Of a stretch of 7,497 nucleotides of DNA, positions 1 to 6,020 are shown piece after piece. Position 1 is the first letter of the stretch. Each line of letters begins with the position of its first letter. The notes below the pieces were generated by a model. The model saw only the letters and a list, made by a program, of their open reading frames with translations, ran no database searches and was not told the DNA's origin. The position numbers were made by a program, and so were the translations under genes. Source of the DNA: Syntrophobacterales bacterium. GTDB lineage: Bacteria > Desulfobacterota > Syntrophia > Syntrophales > UBA6807. Location of the stretch: assembly GCA_021159265.1 (NCBI GenBank), contig JAGGSD010000351.1, positions 1 through 7,497 on the forward strand, given 5' to 3'.

Positions 1-126
1 GATTTTAACCACAGGAATATATTGGATATTTCGAGGATTAAAATTTGAGCCTGACCTGTCTGCGTGCATTTTCACGCACAGGCAGGCGCAGAAATTGGGC
101 AAAAGGGAACGTTATGCAAAGGTCTC
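1..126 (+). mobile_element. MITE-like element, copy 1 (right-hand part, left end outside window)
   Basis: Bases 1-55 match 479-533 and bases 88-126 match 534-572 without a single difference. This is therefore the right-hand part of the same element that is complete at 431-572, in the same orientation. It ends in the same terminal sequence TGCAAAGGTCTC (115-126). The left part lies before the window. The only difference from the complete copy is an extra 32 bases (55-86), a palindromic insertion annotated separately. The perfect identity suggests recent movement or duplication. No transposase is encoded, so the element would have to be moved by an enzyme from elsewhere. The 5 bases after its end are GAAAC; a matching GAAAC should precede its unseen left end if it transposed here. 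Confidence 0.8.
55..86. repeat. 32-bp imperfect palindrome inserted inside MITE copy 1
   Basis: Relative to the otherwise identical copy at 431-572, exactly 32 bases are added here. The left arm CCTGTCTGCGTG (55-66) can pair with the right arm CACGCACAGGCAGG (73-86) around a 6-base loop, with one G-T wobble and a 2-base bulge in the right arm. The ends CCTG and CAGG are themselves complementary. A clean gain of a self-complementary unit in one of two identical copies is what insertion of a small REP-like or palindromic mobile unit would produce. Precise loss from the other copy is the alternative. No protein responsible is visible here. Confidence 0.7.
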
Positions 127-253
127 GAAACAAGGGTTCTGTTACGAAACAAATGAAGAGTTGATTCGGTTCTTGCGAAATGCCAGGCGGTCTTGCATGG
201 AAGTCCAGAGCGTGTTCTATATTTCCCCGGATGCGCTCAACCGTGAACTGTGA
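127..253 (+). pseudogene. Remnant of a four-helix-bundle (23S rRNA IVP-type) protein gene
   Basis: Starting at the end of MITE copy 1, the + frame with codons at 128, 131 and so on reads KQGFCYETNEELIRFLRNAR (128-187), then RSCMEVQSVFYISPDALNREL up to a TGA at 251-253. This resembles the middle of the small four-helix-bundle family (TIGR02436 / PF05635). That family has a GF..(T/S)N.EFIRFL..A.GS..EVQSQLY pattern after its first two helices. There is no start codon or N-terminal half: the frame runs open back through the MITE to the window edge, as expected if the element landed inside the gene. The C-terminal helix is also missing after the stop. The family is often of unknown role; some members are encoded within rRNA intervening sequences. 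The match is from memory of the family pattern, so it is a moderate call. Confidence 0.45.
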
Positions 254-430
254 ACCCTTGGTTCAGACTCGGATTCCCTGTCACATTGTGTAGAAACTCC
301 CGGCGCAACATTCAGTGCGATTGTGCAGGAAATGCGCATCAAGTCGCGCCGGGGCAGGCTTGAACCCGATAATTCCTTGAGTAGTTACACCTTTCTCAAT
401 TTCTCGCGTTATCATTTTAATATACAATGA
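254..430. other. Unassigned GC-richer spacer between remnant gene and MITE
   Basis: No gene is recognised here. The frame of the remnant gene stays open after the TGA at 251-253 until TGA 428-430, but the 58 codons resemble no family I know and have no credible start. Base composition is richer than the genes to the right: 37 of 60 bases at 301-360 are G or C, against 16 of 60 at 1021-1080. A short dyad TGAACC-CTT-GGTTCA spans 251-265. The stretch may be decayed or foreign DNA. No promoter or RNA gene could be identified. Confidence 0.4.
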
Positions 431-572
431 GAGACCTTTGCAGAATGTTCAATTTTGTTCAAGTTCAAGGAAGGCGAAGATTTTAACCACAGGAATATAT
501 TGGATATTTCGAGGATTAAAATTTGAGCCTGACGCAGAAATTGGGCAAAAGGGAACGTTATGCAAAGGTCTC
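431..572 (+). mobile_element. Complete 142-bp MITE-like element with target-site duplication
   Basis: The element begins GAGACCTTTGCA (431-442) and ends with its exact reverse complement TGCAAAGGTCTC (561-572). Extending inward, the first and last 32 bases are complementary at 26 positions. The 5 bases before it (426-430) and the 5 after it (573-577) are both AATGA, a target-site duplication. Length, inverted repeats, duplication and lack of a transposase are the hallmarks of a miniature inverted-repeat transposable element derived from a DDE-type insertion sequence. A second partial copy lies at 1-126. The insertion-sequence family cannot be named from the ends alone. Open frames through it are incidental. 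Confidence 0.88.
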
Positions 573-619
573 AATGAATCTCCTGCTTTTCATGTAACCC
601 ATGAGGCTGTCCTGAAACA

Positions 620-658
620 CTGTTTTGTTGCGGCTTCGGCGTGAGCTCAACAGAACAG
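620..658 (+). promoter_or_regulatory. Stem-loop in the leader upstream of the LolA-like gene
   Basis: CTGTTTTGTTG (620-630) can pair with CAACAGAACAG (648-658), giving ten Watson-Crick pairs and one wobble in RNA. The 17-base loop contains GC-TTCG-GC, which could form a mini-hairpin. No T-tract follows, so it is not an ordinary intrinsic terminator. A second dyad, TCATG-TAACC-CATGA, lies just upstream at 590-604. Both sit between the MITE and the start of the 699 gene and could be an operator, a leader RNA structure or a leftover mobile-DNA palindrome. No convincing -35/-10 pair was found in 573-698. Confidence 0.3.
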
Positions 659-698
659 GCAGCTGCAAACTTCTCCAGATGTATCAGCGAGGTTAGAA

Positions 699-1478
699 AT
701 GAAAAAAATATTCCTACCCGTTGTTGTGACAGTCCTTTTTTTCACTGTCGTGTACCCGGGAGTGGCGTATATACCAACAGCACAACAGGTTTTACAACAA
801 ACTGTAAAATTGAACACAAATCTTTTTTCATTGATGATGCAGTTAAAGACTGTAATATATGATAGTCGATATGACAATGGAACAATAGAAATATCTGAAC
901 AGGTTTATATGAAAAAGGATGGATTTAGATCTGAGAGGGATTTCCCGTATGGAAAAGATATTATTGTCCAAAATGGCAGAGAATCTCTTGCCAAGGTCAA
1001 GTATGAAAAAGATGTAAGTGAAAGAAAGATAGATACCGTATTCTCAGTTTTGTTTTTTCAAAAATCTGTCGAAAATCTTTTGAATGACCTCAATCTCTTA
1101 GGAGTGGATACAAACTCTGTTGCTTTCGGCAGAATAGGCAAAAAGATAACATTCGTCATTGGAAATAATAATAAAGAAAAACCAGGCAACCAACTATGGG
1201 TAGATAAAAAAAGCGGATTCCCTTTGAGATTCATCGGTATCACAACCTCAGGAGAAAAGCTACAGGTACTTCGAGTTGAATATATGGATTATATTTGCGT
1301 GAAAAAGCGCTTCTGGCTCCCGACAAGAATAGAGTATTACAGAAATGATGAGCTCTGGACCATTTGCACAGCAGAAAAAACCCTTGCCAATACCGATGTC
1401 CCTCAAAACCTTTTTCAGGTATCTCAGGAAACAAATTGCTACCCTCCACTTATGAACTTTCTGAACATAAAAGAGTAG
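699..1478 (+). CDS. Secreted LolA-like (outer-membrane lipoprotein-sorting type) protein
   Basis: This 259-residue protein starts with a classical signal peptide: MKK followed by a hydrophobic run to about residue 23, with a plausible cleavage after GVA. There is no lipobox cysteine, so a soluble periplasmic protein is expected. The mature part is rich in alternating beta-type segments. It carries the LWVDKKSGFPLRF stretch (166-178) and the W-LPTRIEYY stretch (206-214), which are typical of LolA/LolB-fold and outer-membrane lipoprotein-sorting relatives, where a curved beta sheet holds acyl chains. The start is supported by GAGG at 689-692, six bases before the ATG. The stop lies 5 bases before priA, so the two genes are probably co-transcribed. 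It is too divergent to call true LolA; a generic DUF-type LolA-fold protein is the safer name. The substrate is unknown. Confidence 0.6.
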   Translation: MKKIFLPVVVTVLFFTVVYPGVAYIPTAQQVLQQTVKLNTNLFSLMMQLKTVIYDSRYDNGTIEISEQVYMKKDGFRSERDFPYGKDIIVQNGRESLAKVKYEKDVSERKIDTVFSVLFFQKSVENLLNDLNLLGVDTNSVAFGRIGKKITFVIGNNNKEKPGNQLWVDKKSGFPLRFIGITTSGEKLQVLRVEYMDYICVKKRFWLPTRIEYYRNDELWTICTAEKTLANTDVPQNLFQVSQETNCYPPLMNFLNIKE

Positions 1479-1483
1479 TTGAA

Positions 1484-3910
1484 ATGTTTGTCAGAGTAGC
1501 TGTTAACATACCGTCGGATAAAGTTTTTCTATATTCTGTCTCAGCGGAACTCGCAAAAGATGTTCTTATCGGCAAAAGAGTTCTTGTCCCTTTCGGCAAA
1601 AGAAAAATGACCGGTTATATTCTGGAAATATCGGATGACTCAGACATAGCAGAAACAAAGGAAATTATTGAAGTACTCGATCGCGAGCCCCTTTTTGACA
1701 AGAAGGATCTGGAGTTTTATCGATGGATGAATAATTATTATATGCACTATCTGGGAAAATCGCTCAAAGCCATTCTTCCAGGCGGCATAGATGTGGAAAG
1801 CAATTTATGGCTTAATCTTTCCAGTAAAGAAAAAAAGACGGAAGATGTAAAATTATCGTCCCTCCAAAAGAAAATCATTCATATCTTAGGCAATTTTCCC
1901 AAGGGTCTTTCAATAAAGAAATTAAAAAAAGAGATCAAAAAAAATCAAATATACGAGGACATAAAAACTCTCCAGCAGTTTAAGTTCATTACTGTGGAAG
2001 ATAGACTCAAAAAACCAGGCGTCACCACTAAAACTGAAAAGATAATTAATCTAACAAAAGAACCCGCTTCTGATTTCAGACTGACAGAGAAACAGAAAAA
2101 GATAATCGATTTTCTCAGTCGGCACGGTGAAATTCCTTTGTCCTCCCTGGCAACACAATTCAAGAACGCTTCCGCTACGATCCGAAGTTTGGAAAAGAGA
2201 GGCATCGTTTCCTCTTTTGCAAGGGAAGTTTATAGAAACCCAAAGAATGATCTTCGAATAGGCACAGAAAATACAGCAACGATATTAACGTGTGAACAAC
2301 AGGTTGCCTTCAACAAAATTAGCGAAGGGATATCATCTCATAAATATTCTCCCTTTCTTCTTCACGGTGTCACGGGAAGCGGAAAAACGGAAATATACTT
2401 CAGGGCTATCGAGGAAATTCTGAAGTCAAGCGGGAGCGTCATTTTCCTTGTACCTGAAATTGCGCTGACACCTCAATTGCTGAGCAGGGTTAGACAAAGG
2501 TTTGACAACAAGGAAATCGCCATAATTCACAGCGGAATATCACAAAGTGAAAAATATGATGAGTGGAGAAGAATACAGCGAGGAGAGGCAAGGATTATTA
2601 TTGGCGTTAGATCTGCCATATTCGCACCTGCCGGAAATATTCGACTCATCATCGTTGACGAAGAACACGATACTTCTTACAAACAGGATGAACGAATGAC
2701 ATATAACGCCCGCAACCTGGCGGTTGTAAAAGCAAAACTCAATTCTGCAACGGTAGTTCTGGGCTCAGCAACACCGGGAATTCAAACTTATTACAACATA
2801 CATAATAAAGATTTCAAGTATCTGTCATTAACAAAAAGAGTGGACAATAGACCGCTCCCTCAGGTTGAAATCATCGACATGAAGGAAGAAAGGGATGGCA
2901 AAGGAAGTGTTCCTGTCCTATCCCGATCTTTGAGAAATGCCATCCATGATACAGTGCAAACGGGGAAACAAACTCTTCTTTTTTTAAACAGACGCGGGTT
3001 TACTACATTTTTATACTGTCTTGACTGTGGTTACATCTTTCGGTGTCTGAATTGCTCTGTTTCTATGACACATCATATCAAAGACAACACACTACGTTGT
3101 CACTATTGCAACTTCTCTATAAAAGCGCCTCCTGTGTGCCCTGCGTGTGGCGGTTCCAGAATCAACAGTTATGGAGTTGGTACGGAAAAAGTGGAAGAAG
3201 AGATTAAAATACTTTTTCCTGAAGTCAGGGTGGAACGTATGGATAGTGATACCACGCAAAAAAAAGGCTCCTGCGCAAGGATACTGGAAGCCCTTGATAG
3301 AGGGGAGATCGATATACTTATCGGCACACAAATGATTACCAAAGGACATGATTATCCCAATGTAACCCTCGTTGGTGTATTATCGGCAGACACATCACTG
3401 AACATTCCTGACTTTAGAGCAGCTGAAAGAACCTTCCAGCTTATCACCCAGGTCTCGGGAAGGGGGGGAAGAGGAGACACCCCCGGCAGGGTAGTCGTGC
3501 AGACATTCAATCCGGAACACTATGCCATAAAGCGCGCCCGCGAACATGATTTCCCCGGTTTTTACTCAGACGAGATACCAATACGTCGAGAGCTCGGATA
3601 TCCTCCCTTTTCCCGCATGGTAAATTTTCGAATATCCAGCTTGAAAAGGGATAAGGCAATAAAGTGTGCCAAAGATTTAGAGTTCATCGCCAGAGAACTC
3701 TCCCGTAACGAGAAATTGGAGGAAAAGGTCAGGATTATCGGCCCTGCAGAAGCCCCTATTGCAAAAATCAAGGGAAGGTACAGGTGGCATATGCTGCTGA
3801 TGGGAGAAAACGTAAAAATTCTTCACAAGCTAACTCGGGATATCATGTCAAATGCGAAAAAGACTGAGTCCGCTATTAAGGTGGACGTAGATCCGATAAA
3901 TTTCATGTAG
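1484..3910 (+). CDS. priA: Primosomal protein N' (replication restart helicase PriA)
   Basis: PriA is a 3'-to-5' superfamily 2 DNA helicase that recognises stalled forks and starts reloading of the replicative helicase. The 808-residue protein has an N-terminal 3'-DNA-binding domain (about 1-105). A linker follows with two winged-helix-like stretches (about 125-178 and 200-250). The helicase core shows Walker A GVTGSGKT (295-302), DEEH (392-395), SATP (428-431), GTQMITKGHD (614-623) and QVSGRGGR (656-663). Eight cysteines for two zinc ions sit at 512, 515, 521, 524, 539, 542, 552 and 555. All key residues are present. It is longer than the 732-residue E. coli protein because of the linker, as in many non-enteric PriAs. 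The ATG at 1484 is preferred, with AAGAG at 1471-1475 as a weak ribosome binding site. An in-frame ATG at 1364 would add 40 non-homologous residues lying inside the upstream gene. It converges on nrdD. Confidence 0.97.
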   Translation: MFVRVAVNIPSDKVFLYSVSAELAKDVLIGKRVLVPFGKRKMTGYILEISDDSDIAETKEIIEVLDREPLFDKKDLEFYRWMNNYYMHYLGKSLKAILPGGIDVESNLWLNLSSKEKKTEDVKLSSLQKKIIHILGNFPKGLSIKKLKKEIKKNQIYEDIKTLQQFKFITVEDRLKKPGVTTKTEKIINLTKEPASDFRLTEKQKKIIDFLSRHGEIPLSSLATQFKNASATIRSLEKRGIVSSFAREVYRNPKNDLRIGTENTATILTCEQQVAFNKISEGISSHKYSPFLLHGVTGSGKTEIYFRAIEEILKSSGSVIFLVPEIALTPQLLSRVRQRFDNKEIAIIHSGISQSEKYDEWRRIQRGEARIIIGVRSAIFAPAGNIRLIIVDEEHDTSYKQDERMTYNARNLAVVKAKLNSATVVLGSATPGIQTYYNIHNKDFKYLSLTKRVDNRPLPQVEIIDMKEERDGKGSVPVLSRSLRNAIHDTVQTGKQTLLFLNRRGFTTFLYCLDCGYIFRCLNCSVSMTHHIKDNTLRCHYCNFSIKAPPVCPACGGSRINSYGVGTEKVEEEIKILFPEVRVERMDSDTTQKKGSCARILEALDRGEIDILIGTQMITKGHDYPNVTLVGVLSADTSLNIPDFRAAERTFQLITQVSGRGGRGDTPGRVVVQTFNPEHYAIKRAREHDFPGFYSDEIPIRRELGYPPFSRMVNFRISSLKRDKAIKCAKDLEFIARELSRNEKLEEKVRIIGPAEAPIAKIKGRYRWHMLLMGENVKILHKLTRDIMSNAKKTESAIKVDVDPINFM

Positions 3911-3916
3911 AGTTCT

Positions 3917-5977
3917 TTAAAAACTTTTCGCTCTTTTTCTGTCCCTTAGCTCAGCAAGCTTCCCCTTATTCCAGTTGGATATCTTAGAAAAATACCCTGT
4001 AATCTTTGAGATTCCCTCAACATCGTCAGACTGGCAATATATACACCGATCACGAAGTCCCCTTGATGTTTTCCCACAGTGTAAACAGGTGGTAAACTCA
4101 GGAGAAAATGTAAGCCTGAGATTTTCAGAATCTTGAAACACCTTGATAACAAAATCAGCCAGGGATTCTTTTGACGGTCTAGCTTCACCAAGCCAGATAT
4201 GCGTTACAGTTCCCCCTTCTATTAATGGATGAAATGCCCCTTCAAACTTTACTCTGTCAATGGGAGTTGTCGGCGATGAAACATTAAGAAGAGTAGAATT
4301 TGTGTAATACACTTCCCCCCCTGAAATATTTCCTCTGATAAAATGTCCCGCTTCAGGAGAAAAATGTTTCAGGTCCAATCTTGCAAAGCGGTAAGCTGTG
4401 CTTTCCGCAGATGTTTGTACTAACACAAACCTCATCCCATATTTTTTTGTTAATTGATCAGCTACATCCTTCATCCTACCGATCACTTTTAACCCAAACC
4501 TTCGTGCATCCTCATTCTCGTGAAGTTGTGAACCCTTTTGTATTTTGACCAGTTCATTGAGCCCAACCATCCCCACAAGATATGACGCTCGTGCCATCCG
4601 AAGATATGAGGTGCCATCACAATTCATGGTAAGGAGTGACAATGGTCCCTCGTCGCCATAGGACAGAAGTCTCTCGATAAAACTTTTCTTCTGCAGATGA
4701 GCTTTCGCCGCAAGCTCCATAACTTCGGAAAGCTCAGAAAATAACGCTTCATCATTTCCATCGGATTTATAACCCAACCGGGGAAGATTAATTGTCACAT
4801 TCTGAATGGCTGTGTATCTCATTTTCCAGGGTGTTGTGGTATCTTCAAGCTCCTCTTTTTCTTCCTTAAAGTTTAAGCGGCCACACTCTGATATACTGAT
4901 GGTATCTTCCTGATCGAAAACAAAGTACGTGTTCCCCTTTTCACCCGCCACATTACAGATATGAAGAAGGAAATCGTTATGACCGGGGGTTTGGAAAAAC
5001 TTTTCCGTAATGTGTACCTTGGGTCTGGGAAAAACGAAAGGCTTCCCTGAGGAATCCCCCCCCTTAAAGACATCAAAAATAGCCCATATAAATTTCTGTG
5101 CCTCCTTGATATATTCACCGTAAGTCTCACCCGTATATTCTCCTCTTGGTCCTATAGCCGGTACGTCTTCAAAATGTTTAGGTATTTCCCAGTAAAGGTT
5201 TATATCGGTAAATATCGTCTGCCCTCCCCTTGCAACGGCCTGCTGGGCAAACTCATAGACAAGCATTTGGGCACACTGTTTTATTTCTCTGTTACTCAAT
5301 CCCCGCAAATAAGGGGCAAAAAAAAGATTAACAGCATCCCAGGCAATAGCCCCGGCAAAATTCCCCTGAAGGGCTGCAGCAAACCTGACCATATGAGCGA
5401 CGAGGGTCTCTGCGTGCTTTGCCGGTGCGGCTGTAGCCAGGGAATTTGGCAGGTCCAACCCGAATTTCTTGATGTATTCAAGGGACTGCCAGGAACAATA
5501 TGGTCTGTCTATATAGCCCAGGTTATGGACATGAATGTCTCCAGCCATATGAGCATATCCGACATCCTCTGAAAAAACATTTAGAATAGCGTATTCTTTT
5601 TTAATGCCTTCTGCAAGAGTCAGGTTTGTTCCCTCCGGGCTGTGGGGAATATTAGCATTTTCCTTATTATGATAAAGAATCAACTGTCCAACATCATACA
5701 AAGGAAACCCTAGCCGTGCATGCAGTTTTGTCGCCTTCTCCAGACCCCTTTCAATCAGTTTTGCATTGACAAGTTCCCTGATCAGGGAAGCCGTAAGGAG
5801 GCTCATCCCCGATGATACGATCTGTTTCTCGACCTCTTTACTGATTGCTTCTGCCGTATCAACATCTACATTTGTTTCTAAAATCAGGGCATCGACAATT
5901 TTACGCCTGTCCCAACCAACGATATCCTCTCTCGAAGTCCTGACAAAAAGCGCAATATCTGTCGTTTCAGTGTCCAT
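3917..5977 (-). CDS. nrdD: Anaerobic ribonucleoside-triphosphate reductase (class III, glycyl radical)
   Basis: NrdD reduces ribonucleoside triphosphates to dNTPs without oxygen, using a glycyl radical. The 686-residue protein opens with an ATP-cone allosteric domain (about 9-95), then the ten-stranded barrel. Visible landmarks are RPYCSW with Cys161 and SECGRL with Cys365, the likely active-site cysteines. NVTINLPRLGY (393-403) is also present. The C-terminus has a zinc-type CLHC (631-634) plus CIYC (645-648) and the radical motif ITGYF with Gly661. All expected catalytic residues are present and the length is normal. The activating radical-SAM enzyme NrdG is not in this window; downstream lies the convergent priA. 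The start ATG is preceded by GGAG at 5989-5992 (complement) with a long 11-base spacer. A six-codon mini-ORF, MENFQ (5977-5994), overlaps the start by one base. It follows the HD phosphohydrolase gene by 43 bases on the same strand, probably in one transcript. Confidence 0.96.
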   Translation of the reverse strand: MDTETTDIALFVRTSREDIVGWDRRKIVDALILETNVDVDTAEAISKEVEKQIVSSGMSLLTASLIRELVNAKLIERGLEKATKLHARLGFPLYDVGQLILYHNKENANIPHSPEGTNLTLAEGIKKEYAILNVFSEDVGYAHMAGDIHVHNLGYIDRPYCSWQSLEYIKKFGLDLPNSLATAAPAKHAETLVAHMVRFAAALQGNFAGAIAWDAVNLFFAPYLRGLSNREIKQCAQMLVYEFAQQAVARGGQTIFTDINLYWEIPKHFEDVPAIGPRGEYTGETYGEYIKEAQKFIWAIFDVFKGGDSSGKPFVFPRPKVHITEKFFQTPGHNDFLLHICNVAGEKGNTYFVFDQEDTISISECGRLNFKEEKEELEDTTTPWKMRYTAIQNVTINLPRLGYKSDGNDEALFSELSEVMELAAKAHLQKKSFIERLLSYGDEGPLSLLTMNCDGTSYLRMARASYLVGMVGLNELVKIQKGSQLHENEDARRFGLKVIGRMKDVADQLTKKYGMRFVLVQTSAESTAYRFARLDLKHFSPEAGHFIRGNISGGEVYYTNSTLLNVSSPTTPIDRVKFEGAFHPLIEGGTVTHIWLGEARPSKESLADFVIKVFQDSENLRLTFSPEFTTCLHCGKTSRGLRDRCIYCQSDDVEGISKITGYFSKISNWNKGKLAELRDRKRAKSF

Positions 5978-6020
5978 TATTGAAAATTCTCCATTTTGTT
6001 CTGACTCCAGCGTCTTAAAT

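Noticed and set aside
251..253. In-frame TGA read as selenocysteine in the 2-427 frame
   Set aside because: No SECIS-like hairpin was found directly after it, and the downstream 58 codons resemble no selenoprotein. A plain stop in decayed DNA is simpler.
1..572. CRISPR array from the two repeated stretches
   Set aside because: There are only two long copies at non-uniform spacing, with terminal inverted repeats and a target duplication, which means mobile elements.
438..644. 68-codon + strand open frame
   Set aside because: It starts inside the left inverted repeat of the MITE and runs across the element and its target duplication. It has no ribosome binding site and no recognisable family.
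1364..1483. 40-residue N-terminal extension of PriA from an earlier in-frame ATG
   Set aside because: The extra codons lie wholly inside the LolA-like gene, and the PriA family begins with the MFVRVAVN-type segment at 1484.
3462..3468. Run of seven G in priA as a phase-variable tract
   Set aside because: It encodes the conserved QVSGRGGR helicase motif and is in frame; a single tract in an essential-type gene is not evidence of switching.
3909..3932. Bidirectional terminator between priA and nrdD
   Set aside because: Only a 4-base AGAG/CTCT stem with a long AT-rich loop can be drawn, which is too weak to support.
5174..5572. 132-codon + strand open frame opposite nrdD
   Set aside because: It is antisense to a strongly conserved gene, has no ribosome binding site and no domain, and is a shadow of nrdD codon usage.
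5977..5994. Six-codon leader peptide gene MENFQ before nrdD
   Set aside because: It overlaps the nrdD start and has no attenuator structure. It could be translational coupling but is most likely chance, so it is only mentioned under nrdD.
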